Origin: Chamaea fasciata
Lineage: Eukaryota > Chordata > Aves > Passeriformes > Sylviidae
Length of the DNA stretch: 64,000 bases
Assembly (NCBI GenBank): GCA_029207755.1
Contig: JARCOQ010000006.1
Span: forward strand, 8,276,013-8,340,012
Direction: 5' to 3'
The notes under the pieces are model-generated. The model searched no databases. It had not been told where the DNA came from and was given only the letters and a program-made list of their open reading frames with translations. A program made the translations under genes and the position numbers. Of this stretch, positions 32,905 to 46,907 are shown piece after piece; within the stretch, counting starts at the first letter, position 1; each line of letters opens with the position of its first letter.

Positions 32905-33378
32905 TGCAGTGCACCCCCTGCATTAGCAGCTGTTCCCATGTTAGGAAAGGATTTGGGTTTCATTCTTTGTTTCACTTATGAGGCAAAGAACCAGAAACTT
33001 CAATGCTTCTCTCACCATAATTGGCCCAGGGCAGCACAAAGGCACCTGTTGGATCCTTGAGCTGTAGCTCAAGACCTGTAGCAGTTTTCTATTGGGCAGC
33101 CTGCCAAAAACCCCTCCTAGATCACTGAATACTTAAAGAAGAGCGTGGAGATTCTGGGGGCATTTTCGGGGTGTGATAGCAGGTGTGTGGATCGTCCCTG
33201 CACCATGCACTGCTTTTACTCTTTTGTTCTGTATAGTTTGTTATTTTCTCTTTAATGAAAACCTTTTTGCTTTTCCAAACACCTCTGATCAGCCATCTCT
33301 CTATTTTCCTAAGCCATTTCTGAGAGGCTGCTGGCAACCCTCAGAGCTTGATGCGCCTTCATCGGGCTCATAACACTC
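32905..33378 (+). mobile_element. LTR-like dispersed repeat, copy 2
   Basis: Sister of 11785-12252. The core runs from TGTTAGGAAAGGATTT (32939) to GGGCTCATAACA (33375), TG...CA ended and 437 bp. Near its 3' part CTCTTTAATGAAAACC (AATGAA at 33254) is one base off AATAAA, followed by TTTTTGCTTTTCCAAACACC and TGATCAGCCATCTC (33287-33300), as in R-U5 of an LTR. Terminal TGTTA/TAACA form a short inverted repeat. I found no target duplication at these ends, and homology to copy 1 continues weakly to the left, so the true start may be near 32905. GC content rises directly downstream (33379-33620). Family unrecognised. Confidence 0.6.
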
Positions 33379-36300
33379 TGGCCTCACACAGAAATGTATC
33401 AGCCGTGCTCCTGTGCCTGGGCCACCGGGCTTTGCTTTGCAGAAGCCTTCTCAGAGATGCTTTTTGTCGTGTTGGGGTTTTGCATCCCCCCACAGGAGCC
33501 CGCTTCCCACCCGCTGCCAGAGGCAGAGCCCTCCAAGCCTTGTGGAGAGACCACCTGAAGGAAGGGCTCCCTCAGTCCCCCACACAGGTCGTTGCGTGCA
33601 CAAGGATAAGAGGATGAAGATTTGACTTTTTCTCTGCCTCAGATGTCGGAGCAGCTGCTTTGAGGCTGTTCTATCCTCTGAAGGAACATTCTGTCTCAGC
33701 AAGCGGAGAAAGGAAAAGAGAGATCTTACACCATGATAATTACTTGAGCAAAAATAAACACACATATGGTGTGACATTTTCCTAATGCTCGGATCCTATT
33801 TGGAAGCAAATGTATTAATTAAAGGGGCGAGTAGAAAGGGGAAAAAACAAACAATCTCTGAGTCATGAGAACATGACAAGCTGTCCTTTGAAAATGTTAT
33901 TTTTATTTTTCATTGACACTGCTGTTAATTTATTAGGTGTAATACTGTGTGCTTACTTATTTGTTGTTCAAAAGCAACAATTTTCTTCCTCATTGCTTTT
34001 CTGTTTCATGTTTCAGTTTTGTTTATTTTTATAGACAGTGCTGAGCTAAGAAGAAAATTCACCCCAGATGAGAGGCCATATCAATGTCTTTTTGTCCTTG
34101 AAGCTCTCAAAAGCTGATGTTAAACTTTCCTTAGTCTCATAAAAGATGTGATTCAGCTTTAGAGGCAGGGCAGATATTAAATTCTCTTTGTTTCTCTTTG
34201 ATGGTAAAATTCTCTTTTTACTTAAGACATGCTGCACTTGGGCTTAGGCTTCAAATGAGAACATCTTTGACAATTGTCTTCAAGAATTAGGGGTAGAAAC
34301 GCAGAGTGCAGTCCAGAAATGGCCATTCCAGCAAATACTCACAGTGTTGATGCAGCAGTAATTAAGCAGAAACAAATCTTTAAAGACTGAACTTCACACA
34401 GACAAAGTAAAAAGAGAAATGGATAAAAATCACATGTTTCTTCCCAACAGGGTACATAAACAGGCACTCAAGGAAGTCCCCTGGGGTTTTCTTATTGCTG
34501 CTGTTCTTCACATGACTATCCTTCTAGTTGTACAGAAGGGGAAAGCCATATGCCAACCCAGTGAAAATACTGAGCTTTTACTACCCACAGCCTTTTATAT
34601 TTTGCAAGCTTTTATAACTGTTTTCGTAACTATTGGTCCACAGCATTAAAATGAAAACCTTTGGAAAGAACACAGTAATAGCTTTTTTTTTTTTTTTTTT
34701 TTAAATAAATGTCCTTTAGTAGTTTCCTACTATTTTCTGTGAAGTTTTTCCTTGTGGAAGTATTTTAATTCCCCAGAAATGTAAAAGAGTTCAGCTTTAT
34801 ATTTTATATTTTCTACTTTGCCTCTCTATTTCACCCAAGGAAATGAAAATAAATAGTATTAAACCTGTAGATGCCGGAGGGAAAAACAAAATACTAAAGA
34901 GCTATTTTGTTTTTTATTTAAATATGAAACCCCATTAGTAAATAATGACATTGTAGAGGAGAAATTTCCCTTTAGGAAAGTACAACTTTAAGCTGAATAT
35001 ATTTTAAATGTAAGCTTTAATTGGTTCTTGAAATAAATGCCACGTTTCAATCTAAAATAATGTTTGTTTTATTTCCATTCCCTTGTAATTTCAGAAAATG
35101 TACTAACTATAACACATTGTGAAATAAATCATGATATGTTTCAGTCAATTATATGTTGTAATAAAAACCCTGTAAGTGTTTTGAATCATGGCTGTTGTGT
35201 TCTTTCAGAAGATCTCTCAAACTTCTTGCCTAATCTGTGGAGCCATTCACTCCCAGCACATTTTTCAATCTATTCACTCCTGCAGAAGCCATCTGGTTTT
35301 CAACTCAGTCTTTCTCATGTGCTCAGTTTCTTTTTTCTCCTTCTTCTAAGAATCTTAGGCTAATAAAGATTTTTTTTTTTTTAAATATAGAACTGGGCTG
35401 ATTAAAGTACAATGCACATTCTTTATGGAAAAAAATTAGTTGAAACAAGTTTTTAGATTTTCAACAGTTGGTTTCTCCTACCCTCTTTTTCAAAAAAACT
35501 ACAACAAACCAAAACCCCTCCAATTTTCATTTGTATTTTTCCCCTATTTCATCTGTATTCTTTGTATTTTGTTTTGACCCCAGTTGGAATATATAGATCA
35601 AGATAAAATATTGAGAGGAGTGCTATTTTAGGTGCAGGTTCCCTGGCACTTGGTTGCTCCCCTACTTTTGTTCTTGGACACTGCTCCAGTCTCACTGACC
35701 TTCTGCCTGGCATTGCCAAAAGCATTAATGATGGAAAGGAAAAAAAAATTGTCCTTATGGGATTTGTTGGGACAGGAAAGAACTTAGAGTATCCTGAAAA
35801 GGAGAGAAGGAGGTTTCCTGGCAAGGAAAATGACAAAGTTATTGTCCCTTCCTCTTCAGCTCAAGATGCCATGAATGACTCTCGCTGTCTGGATGGGACT
35901 TCATGGTTACTCTGATGGGTCATAACAAATGGGGAATATATTCTCTTGCTCTCCCATTTTTCACATCTACTTTTTTTCCATTTCTAAACCTAAAAAGTCT
36001 CAATGGGCTACACAGAAAGGGAGTGGCAAATCCTTCCTCTCACAAAGAAGTACAGTCAAGAGGCAACTAATGCACTGTATGTTAAATATATTGAACAATT
36101 TTTATTTTATTAAAGAGAAATTTAAAAAAAGCAGCTGAGGTAGAGATTTGGCTTTGAATTTCTCTCCTTACACATTAAGTGGATATGATTAGGCTCCATG
36201 CTGGGCTGTCATCCTACAGAGCTTCCTTTCAGTTGATCAAATGGGAGGTACTTGAGATGACAGTACAGTCCTGGCAGAAATGCCACAGGAATTGCGGGAC

Positions 36301-37000
36301 ATAATCCGTAAGGAAATACTCAGCTTTACCTAGAATCATCCATGGAATTCATCAGTGCGTTGAGAGTGTAAAACCTGCAAATAGGAAGGGCTGCTTGCCA
36401 GTTCTTCTAATTGCACCTCTTGTGTGTTGTTTACCCTTGCAACAGCCAACTGCTTTATAACAAAATGCCCCGAGGATTTTCTACAGTTGATTTTCTTTCC
36501 CTCGTGCTGAATTATTTATTACTTTTCTTCCACCTACAGTCCTTCATGGTATATGTTATCATTTCTATTTTAAAAAGTGTTAAAAAAATCCTCAAAATAA
36601 AATAAAAGCAATTTGAGAGGTTAACTTGGGGTCTTCCTGTTCTCTCCAATTTCTGTGCCAACTTTCAGCATAAAACTGGTGATTCAATATATATGAAGAC
36701 ATCTCTTTGGATTTCCAATGGAATTTTTAATACTGAATGGAGATTGACAATCTAGGATCAAAAACATGGTTCCAAAAGGCTTTTGTGCTCTTTTTTTTTT
36801 GTGCTCAGAATGATATTAACACTGTTTTTTTAACATCAGATATAAAGAACATACAGAAGAGTTTAGATTAAATCCAACGACTCTCAAAAAATGGAGGATT
36901 TTGGAGAATCTGACCTTTTGGAAGAAATTTTTATCAGAGCCAAAGATAAATCCAGATCTGTGTATAATCAGGAATCTGACTTCTGTTTTGTCAAACACTT
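33379..37000. other. Unique sequence, no gene seen
   Basis: 33379-33620 is GC-rich for this window and open in several frames, but I see no splice-flanked exon or domain. A 20-base T run lies at 34683-34702, with further T runs near 35371 and 36791. The remainder is AT-rich and featureless. Confidence 0.55.
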
Positions 37001-40000
37001 GCTGGCAATAGAAGGAGAACCAAGGGGGAAATATGTTAGCAGGGGTTAAGGGTGTAAAAAGGAATAAATGAATTGCAAAAGCAATGGCCAGCAGGGAAAG
37101 GATAAAACTGCTTTATTTCGCCTATAATTGCAACTTCAACTCGAGGCACTATCAGTGTGGGGTGATTAGGTGGAGTGATTTAGATCTGCTGTCCAATTTG
37201 ACCTGCTGCCATAGGGTTAGGAGTAATGTGTGTAAAAAACCCCACAGGACACTGATAGATTGTCATTCTGGATTTACCCTCCTTTAGGAAGTGAGATTCA
37301 CAAAGACTTCTCCATCTGAAATATAAGCTGCTCACCTCAGGAGGCTGACCACAACTTACTGTATATTTTTAGAGTTCTTACCATCTCAAAGGAGTTTATT
37401 TTCTGGATTGTAAAAAGGGTCTGTTTAACTGAAAATTGATTAAACAACAAAAGGAAAATAAATTGCAATGCCAAGTATGAAAAATGACACTTGAGTTGCA
37501 TAACTGCAAAGATGAATAGCTGTGCCCGCAGGCAGGACCATTATAAACAACATCCTCCAGCTGGTTTCACTGGACTCTGAATTTTCCGTGTACATGACTT
37601 AACATTAATTAAATAAGGTAAAAATGGTAGCTCTTTGGTATGAATAATTGTCACGCCTGCCAAAAGTAGCCGCTGGAAAAGAATTAATCATCTCTACTTC
37701 AGTTCCTCTTCATCAGCAATTGGCTTTGTTATGAATGAAGTTCATGTGTATTATTGACTTACTCTTCTCAGTGATAATGAAGTCTCCTTCATTCAGACTA
37801 ACAGATTTCTAAAATTCAATGAGGAAGCAGTATGCTAAAATTACAGCAAGATTGATTTGTGAAGTTTTCTGGAGGTGGTGGGTACAGCTTCCCTCGAGTG
37901 CTATCAATCATGTGCAGACAGAGCTTAAAAACGTTTGTTTGGAAAGATAATGAGGCTTTCCAAAATGCAGCCATAGTGACACTTAGTCTGAGGATCAAAT
38001 TCAAGAGAGAAACCTGAATAACCTGAGTCTCTCAAGGAACAAACACTGTAAAAGTCACAACACTGAACACTTGAATCAATAAACACATCCACACATTTTG
38101 TTGTGCTATCTGTAAGACAAAGACACCTCTGCTCAATCCAGATATGAAGTGATCTAACCTTAAAATTTGAAGCATGACTTTTTGCACTAGAAACATTGTT
38201 CAGTCAGATTGGCTAAACAGCCTTCTAAGGCCACTGTGGAGAAAAAAAATCTAGTGTCAAGAGGTTTTAGTAATTGTGGCAGCAGCCTTGGTGAGCAAAC
38301 TATCCTGCCTTGTCGTATAATGCAGTGCACATTCAGCAAATGAGAAAAAGTAGTCTTCATTAGGAAGCTCTACATTCAGTCTCAGTACCTGGGCTTTTTG
38401 TAAGGCCTGAAGAGGGAATTTTGACTTTCTCCAAGACCCATGTTAACCTGAGATATAATAATATTATCACTGGACATATAAACATGCATTCTTGTCAGAA
38501 CACATGAAATGGTTCTTATGATCTTCTGCAACAGTGAGTTACATGTCTGGATTGGCCAATAGTTTAAGGGAAAGACAGCTGATTTATCAAAGGTCGTATA
38601 ATATATCTGGTTAATAATAAGAGTAGGATAAAGGTAAATCTTATTCTGGAATGTGCTCACAGGAGAACCTCATGTCAGGTCCTGGATGTTACCTTTGGGT
38701 GTGAACTCCCCTTTCACGCAGCATCAGTCCCTGCAGTCAGACTCTTGTGTCCAGGGGTTTCTTTGGTGCTACTTAAGAACTGGAACAAGAACTTGAGCAG
38801 GTATCACATCGAAGGGATTCCTGAGCTTCTCATTTACGGTAAATTGGGGAAGATTTTGGTTCTACCTTCCTCAATTGGTAAAACAACAATCCTCCAATGT
38901 GTACAGCTCTGAATACAAAGCAGAAGAGGTTTTGCTATATCCTGTGCAAGATAGAAAGAGAAATACTTGTTTTAGATTGCAGAAAAGACATGTGAGGTTT
39001 GCTGAATATTCAGGGATCATTCCCAAATGTAGTGGTGATGCAGCACAAATCCAGGCATCTTGGGTGATGCTGCATCGTCTTCACTGAGGCCTTTCTACTG
39101 ACTTTAAACAGACACCTGTCAGGGGTAATTTAAACATCATTATCCTGTCTAGAACAGATAATGATTTAGATGGACACATAGAGATGCTTCCAGAGTAAAC
39201 AACAGGTTTTTTTGGCTGTACAGTTCTAGCTCCTGCCACAGATGCCTAATTGGGCAGTGAGGCCACTTTCCCATTGCCTTTGTGGTTGAAAACATTTCCA
39301 AAGTGATGTGGCAACCACTGCACTTAACCTAAAGAGAGCCACCTCCCCTCCTCTGTGGTGGGCCATATGCACTACTATACTGCCAGGGAGATCAAAAAGG
39401 AATGGAAAAATACCTCTAGAATATGTACCTCTAGAATTACAAAACAGTTTTACTTGGAGGATCATCTATTTCCAAGCCGTGCCGTGGACCCTTTCCCACT
39501 GAGTTCCAGGTTGCTCCAGCACCAGACCCAGCTGGTTTGAATCTGGCAGGTTCACATTCCCACAAGTTTTTTGCCTTAAGCTGCTGTAGTTTCGTCTCTT
39601 CCCTTCTCTGAGCACTTTTGGCTCTGTCCGTTGCCTACACTAAGCAAAGGATCTCTTTGATACAAATCTTAGCTTTCTTGTTTAGCCATCCAAAATCTTA
39701 TCATAAATCATCAGAAAATGTGTAATAGGAATGAAGGGAAAAGTACCCATCTCTGATGGACCTCTCATCAAAGAATAAGATGCTTTTTAATTAACCCTAA
39801 GGAATTTTAGCAAGACAAGCCAATTTGTCTGTGTTACCATTACTTTTGTTTCCATAGCACACTTTGGGTGGCAGATAGCAGGTCAGGTTTATTTTAATTA
39901 ACTTTGGGTGCCTGAAAAAGACAGACATTTCTATCTCGTCCATCTTCTCTAATCTCAATATCTTTCTCAAGAAGATTTGAATAATAATAACACAAAAAGC

Positions 40001-41867
40001 CCTTCAATTCATTAATTCTTCACGAAAGAGAGAAAGAAAAAAAAGTTTAAAAAAGGAATTATGTTCATTGCAGCTTACAACGCATTCTAGTCCTTTGTAA
40101 TACATGTTTTAATCTGCTCTCAATTAAATAAAACATATTGATAATACCTTTTTCCCAAAATGCAATTAATTTCAGATTAAACCTACTTTTATTCTTAGCA
40201 CCTTTGTATATGGGGATCATGACCTGTGTAATCAGTGAAGGATAGAGAGGGGCATGTAAAGCTCTAAACACTGGATATTAATAAAAGGGCAGGAGATAGG
40301 CCTAGGGAGCTGGAAGAAAAGTCACCTAGTCTTCTGCCAAACATTTTGCAGCCAAATGTTACAGCCATAAAATTATGGGAGTAGGGATTTCTTTCCACTC
40401 CTGGCATGTGACATTTAGCACGATGGTGTGCTGACCTGCACACGAAGCTCTCCTATCTATTGGAATATGACTGCTGCTCTGTTAAAGCAGCCATTTTACC
40501 AGTGTATTTTTTACAAGATTCCTGAAACACAGAGCAGGTGCAGATGCACTAGTTATTATTATCATTAGATAAAATAAATATATTATAATAAGGTAATATA
40601 CTGCCATAACACTGCAGAAAAATCATCAAGTGAGGCTACTATAAGAGAAAGTTTTCTCATCAGCTTCCAGTCTGAGCCATCAATGTGGTGATGCTCTGAG
40701 TCCCCACAGGATCTTTCACCCCAACTCCAGCAGGTGCTTGCTGAAAAATAAATTCATATGGCTCCAAACTTACTAGATTGAACTCCACATCTGCAGACTG
40801 AAGATGTGAGGGTCTTCTTTCAGGAAATGTTTTCTGAATCAATAACCATCTAACTCACAAGAGCTTATTGTAGTGTTGTTTTACCTGTGAACTCTCTGCC
40901 ATATTTATTTGGTGCACTGGATTAAGCCAAGATGAGTATTTGCTGTCCAGTGATCATCCTGTTTTTCTCATTATGTTAACATTTATCTTTCTTCAACACA
41001 GTATTTGAATTCAGAGCCTTTTTTCCTAGTGTTACCTGTCAGTCTCAACATATGTCATTTCTCACATTCAAAATTTCCCACTACTGCTGTAAGTTGGAAT
41101 TTGTTCATATGAAACTTATTTTCCTCCCTTTATGAAAGAAAGAAACAAGTTTTAAGAAAATTTGAGTCCCATTGCTTGAATTATTCATGGACTTTTTTTT
41201 TTTTTCCCCAGAAATTTATCTGCTAGGTCTGTGATTTTCTTCCCACTGTATCTTTAGTGTATACTTTTGGTAATACATAAACAATTCCACAAGTAATAAA
41301 GAAACAAGCAGTTGGCTGAGTGCTTTACTTGAGGAAAAACCAAACGCTGCAAATTTGTCCTTTTCAATAAAACAAAACAATTAGAGCTGGGTGCAACTCT
41401 GACACTGAGTCAAGCGCAGCACTCTGAGCTTGCTACTAATTTTGCTATGGTTTGAATTGTGGGTCTTTCCTCGCTCTGGTTTGTCTGACTCCTCACCTGG
41501 CTTCTCCACACTGGAAATCACAGGAATTGGAGAAGTGGTCTCTTCTGTCAAGCCCAGATGATGAACAATAACCTTATAAATCAGTGCTTAGTGGGTTTGG
41601 ACAGATGCTTTCCAAGTGAAAGGCTTGAGTTGATTTCAGCACACTCTGGAGGGGCTGCCAGCCTCGTTCCCTCAGGCAGCAGGAGAGGCTCAACCCTTGT
41701 TTGCCTGAGCATGAGGTCTAAGTGCAGAAATGGTGATTTCAGTGCATGTTTTGTGCCTGCCTGTCTGGGCTCTGTGCCTGTTCCACTTTCCATGCAAATC
41801 ACTGGGAACTGCTCCCCTAATTTATAGAGAAGAGGGGTTTTCTTTTAAAGGAGTTTTAAAGAGGCTT
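37001..41867. other. Unique sequence, possible conserved blocks, no gene seen
   Basis: 37080-37760 looks non-repetitive and rich in homeobox- and GATA-like words (see findings). A tandem TACCTCTAGAAT pair lies at about 39410-39437. 40549-40605 is AT-rich. A T run lies near 41192. No exon recognised. Confidence 0.55.
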
Positions 41868-42165
41868 GGAATCATGGCATAGGGTCATAAAATATCCTCA
41901 GCTGGAAGGAATCAACAAGAATCATTGCATCCAACTCCTGGCCTTGCACAGGCCATCCCAACAATCTGCCCCTGTGCTCCAGAGCATTGTCCAAACACTC
42001 CCTGAGCTCTGCCAGGCTGGTGCTGTGACCACTGCCCTGGGGAGCCTGTTCAGTGCCCAGCCACCCTCTGGGGGAAGAACCTTTTTCCTGATATCCAACC
42101 TAAACCTCCCCTGACACAGCTTCAGGCCATTCCCTCAAGTCCTGTCACTGTCACCAGAGACTGAG
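41868..42165 (-). mobile_element. CR1 LINE 3'-end fragment, 'CATTGTCCAAACACTC' subfamily
   Basis: Reverse complement of CR1: degenerate tail GGAATCATGGCATAGGGTC, CTGGAAGGAATCAACAAGAA, CAACTCCTGGCC, AGAGCATTGTCCAAACACTC, GCTGGTGCTGTGACCACTGC, CTGGGGAGCCTGTTCAGTGC, CCACCCTCTGGGGGAAGAAC, then TGATATCCAACCTAAACCTC. It belongs to the same subfamily as the copy at 51612-51860, distinct from those with the 'CCATGGGCAGGGACACC' block. Truncated near 42165. Confidence 0.93.
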
Positions 42166-45100
42166 TTCAGAGCCTGACTTTGTACCTGTGTCCATCTGTT
42201 CCAGACAGCTTTGGGATCAACAACAAAGTTACTCTTATTTTTTTAAAAAAAATAAAACTCGTATGTGAAAATGTCTCCTTTTGATGCTGAAGGATGAAGC
42301 AAAATAGTCCAGTGAATTCAGTCAGTGAAAGGCCTGGACTGCAGAGGCAGGAATAAGTCCCCTTCCCATCTAGAGACTTAATCCAGATCATTTCAATTAT
42401 TTAGCTCACAAAGGCAGCACCCTTGACATTGCAGTCAACATTTTAATTTCGCAAGAAATACAGTGCAATTATGACCTACTGAGAGAAATGACAGCTCCAT
42501 TTATGTCACTCAGTAGAAAATTACAACGGGGTAGAACAATTACTGCAGTTTATTTTTGTTTATGAAGAAAATTATGCTTGTGGCTTTTTTCACACCCAGG
42601 GTACCTGACGGGCAGCTCATGACAGGAACACAATCCCATGAAGTAACACAGAATTATTAAAATAATTTCTCAGAACCACTTCCCCAAGGCAAATGCTAAA
42701 ATTTTCCTCTTTTTTATTTTTTATTTTTAATTTTAACATAACTTGTGGTGGAAAGTAGAATTATAAATTAAAGGTATTTATATAGTTTTTAAGGCAAAGC
42801 TGGCATTTCCTGGGCTTAATAACACTCTATGAAATATTGCAGTGCTTTGCCTGGGGCTTCATCTCACTTTTCAGCCGTCACATCAGCACCTTGTAGGCTC
42901 CCATCAAAGGCAGGAAGGTCTTTGTCATGGCATTAACAGAGCTCTTGCTTGTACCAGAAATATGTCAGGAATTTCAGACAAATATTCCCAGCTTTTTTTT
43001 TTTGGTATGGCCCTAGGAATCAGGATTCTCAGAGAGCAATCACTAATTTTATAATAATTTTCTTTTTTTTTTTTTTTTTCTAGAACAATAGCTGCTCAGC
43101 TGCTTATTCACCAAAGGTTCTGACCAATTTCAAGGGCTCTCCACAGTTCATCTGCTTAACTTTCCCTTTCTATAACTTTTTAACCTGTTAATTAATTTAC
43201 AAAAAGAAAGGAAGAAAGAAAAGTCAGTAGTGCTGCCTGATAAATACTTGCTTGTTTTCTCAGGGGTTAGTGGACATTTATTGCTAAACAGTTTGTGGTG
43301 TAATTATGAACTAAATATAAATATCCGGAATATGAACTGATTTAGAAAAACTGGTGGTCTCTAAATTTTACAGCCCTTATGTCTCATGTTATTTGTCTTT
43401 GCTTAGGCAAAGCAATCTACTTCAAAAGAGTCCTTGTGATTGATGATAGCTCTTCTTCCAAAGGATTTTGGAGATGTCTGAGAACTATCCTGAAGCATCA
43501 TAAAAAGTAGAGCTTCTCTTTTACTTCAGTAATTCAGTATTCCTTGAGATGTTGTTTGCTTAGGGATAGGCAAAGTTTACCCTGGTTTTAGCCTAGGATT
43601 TGGGAGACACAGCACCCAGCCTCTGCCTCCTTTCCCACTATTCTGGGGAGATTACAACCCTCTTAAAGATTAAGAATTCATATGGTAACATGGATTTGCA
43701 GAACCACCTTTTTAATCATATGTATTTTAATGATTCTGTTGGAGTTATAGTCTGTTTGAACCGCTTAATACTCTCTGAATTAATTTTTCTGTGGATCTTG
43801 GTATTTCCTTTAAATATTTCTGTGTCTTTGGCTGAATTGTCTTCTCCTTAGCTCTCTACACAGATAGCTCTGAGCTATGAAGGAGTCTCAGCAAAGATAA
43901 AGAGGAAAAGCAGCGATTTTTAGGGTTCAGTATACACAACCTTTGATGTGCCTTTAATGTCTCTAATTGAAATTCTGATTTCAGATCTATGCAAAAAGGT
44001 TACCTGATGCATTGAATCAGAGGTGTTCATTGTAGAGATGACCTCTGGGTTGTTCAAAATTGAAAAAAATCACAAGCATGTGATGAAAGAAATTGTCCCT
44101 TAGAGATGCAATCTGTGAAGAGCTACAAATTACCTAATTAGTAATCCCTCCTAACGCTATGATACTTGAGGGCAGTGAGGAGCCTTAATTCTTCACACTC
44201 AGACTGTGCCTGTTAAACGCTGGGGAAAGAACCACGTTCTGGAGAGACAGGATGAGAAATGAGGATATGAAAGGAACCTCTGGAATCACATGTAGACATC
44301 ACTTTTTAACTGAGGTTACACAAGTTCCTTTTATGCCAAACTGTTCTGTGAGAGCACCATCATGTGCTAGTACATCCTGGCTAAATGAACATCAAGCCTA
44401 TTAACTGAGTAATTTGTCTTTTACATTGAGATTTTGCTAATGCCTGTTGGGACAGTTTTTCATTATAGATGAATTGTTTTTTCCTTCTAGCACATGCGAG
44501 ATGAGCCTCACATGGTACTGGCAGCCACACTTAACAGGTGTCTTTAAAAATGCTTTATCATTATTACATTATCATAGTTACTTTTAAAATAATAATAATC
44601 TCATTAACTTTATTAAAACATCCACTGATGCATGATCAGATTTCCTGGCTGTGAACTGCCAGGCAGCCTATGCTGCACTGATGAGTCCTTTGAAAGCTGA
44701 AGTTTTACAGCAGGTACATACTTGTGGTGCTTGAAAAATTTCTCCAAAAACCCTTTATTTTCAATTGCATCTCCTTGGATACCTGGCTGTCTCACTTAAT
44801 AAGCTGTTATGAAGCTTAGCACAGAATCCTTTGCTCCATAAAACAGATACAGGGTTGTGTTATTCCATGTTGAATGTAAAAAATTTATTTTAAAAGGCTG
44901 TTTTTTAACAGTTCAATTCACCTCTTATTTGTGGCAAATATTCTCCTAAATGGACAAAATGAGAAGAAAAATTTGTAGTTTCTGATTTACATCGAGCTTG
45001 CCAGGAGACAGAATTCAGAACAGCACATTCTTCTGTAATATATTCCTTGGGAACCAAATACCTTCTCGTTGCACACCTGCACTTTTAAAAAATTCATTTA

Positions 45101-46907
45101 GTGCAGCTGAAATGCCTCAGCTTAGCAGCTCAGGAGACAAACATCCTGTATCCACCCACAGAAAATGGGCTGCCTTAGGCAAAGGAATCCCACTGACTTC
45201 TTTGAGTCTATATTAGCAGAGATGGCTGTTGGGCTCCTTCCCTCATAAAATTGCTACTTTTATGGCTTTAATTCAGTGATACCATGGGAATTTGTCCATT
45301 CTGCTTCAAGAAGATTTAGGAATTCATCTTTATCCTTCAGAAAATACGAGCTAAGAGGTTCCTGCCATGGGAATTATTTTGGAAGATCACACCAGAAGGC
45401 AGCACTCAAATATTGGGTGGGGTGTGGGACTCAATGGGGGAGGAGGGAAAGGAAGTTTTTGCTCTGAAATGGAGGTTTTTTTTTTCAAGGGAGGAAAAAC
45501 AGGTGAGTTCTACTGGACAGAAGCACAATGTGGCCTTTGGATTGCTTCCCATGAGCCTGCTGCCCACTTTCCATGCTGGAAGAAGGGAAAATCAGTGAGT
45601 ATCAGAAGTCTCACTGAGAAGGGGAATTGCAGGCAGCAGCTGGTGAGCCAGCCTCAGGCATGTTTCTGTGGAACCTGGAAAATCCTGACGCCAGCTCCTT
45701 GGTGCCTCAGCTGAGGAGCTGTGGACCCCAGCTCTGATGCAGACCCAAAGCCAAAGTGCAGGGACATCCTGGAGCAAGGTGTGTGAAAAAAGCCAGATGA
45801 CTGGGAAACCCTGGGGTTTGGCTGCCAGCCAGCAGAGTAGCTGCTGAGCAGGTGGGCTGGCAGAAGATCAGGAGGATGGGGATGATCAAGTGCTTCAAGT
45901 TGTGTTTAATTTTTTACAGGAGCCATGGAGAGGGCTGCAGGAGCAGCAGAGTGGTAGAGAGACTCAAAGCAAATCAGATGTTTGTTACTTTTAAATTGAA
46001 CTCTGGGACAGAAGCCAGGGATCTGACAGAAACAAAGATATGATTCAAAAAAAAGAAAGGCCACAGGTACTGGGGGATGAATTTTGAGCTCTAAAGTGAG
46101 TGATAAGCTCTTCACCAACAACAGAAAATGTGAGGCAGATACATCAGAAATGTATTGCCTGAAAAGAGACATTCAGAAAAGTGTTTGAACAGAGGGTAAA
46201 GATCATCATGTTGGAGATATGCCGTGATGTCCTTGATGGCATCAGAAGAATGCACTCAGCAGAGTGGTGTTGGACAGAATCATTGAGGCAGAGCTGGAGT
46301 TCCCCTCCTGACTGCAAACAAATGAAGCATCTGCTTGACAGAGATGCTTGCCCCCATTTCCCATCAGAGCAGCCCCTCCCAAAAAGACAGAGATGTAAAG
46401 AACAAAATGGATACTGATGTTTTCAAAGTCTAAATAGAAGAATAAAGGGAGTAAATTGACTTTTTTTCACTGGTACCTGCAGGCAGACCCAAACAGGCTC
46501 AGGTTTTTACTCCAGAATAGTCCCTGAGTAACTCAGCAGGTATATTGGGAATAACACTGTGATGTCTTCAGCACTGGGGAAGATGGCCATGATTGTGCTC
46601 AAGCAATGATCTGCTTGAGAAATTGCCATTTTCACAGACTGCTGAAGGGGTTGTGGTTTGTACCCAAAGAGTTCCAGCCATAGATATCACCACTGCACAG
46701 CAGGCAATGAAAGGGGATATCATAAGCAGCTTTAAGACAGCTAATAAATGGATTTCTGATCTAGAAAAAGATGGTAGAAGTACATCCACAGCCTATTGTG
46801 GGATTTGGGAAGAATCAGAGCTGAAGTAAGTAACTGGTAATGAAGGCTGCATGTAACACAGGAAAAAAAAAAACAAACAAAAAACTCAAAAAAACTAACA
46901 GCAAGGC
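42166..46907. other. Unique sequence, no gene confirmed
   Basis: 43063-43079 is a 17-base T run followed by CTAG, which looks like a splice acceptor but has no exon behind it. 45705-45716 is the palindrome CCTCAGCTGAGG. 46593-46829 is an open frame flanked by splice-like signals (see findings). No transposon recognised. Confidence 0.5.

Noticed and set aside
11785..33378. A 21-kb provirus bounded by the two LTR-like copies
   Set aside because: The distance is too large, the copies are strongly diverged, CR1 and an unrelated LTR lie between them, and no retroviral genes are visible.
33348..33777. GC-rich patch with frames in several directions
   Set aside because: It looked like a possible exon or CpG-island remnant, but no splice-bounded frame or domain is visible and it directly follows the LTR-like copy.
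43060..43090. T17-CTAG as a splice acceptor
   Set aside because: Poly-T runs are common here and no open, bounded exon follows.
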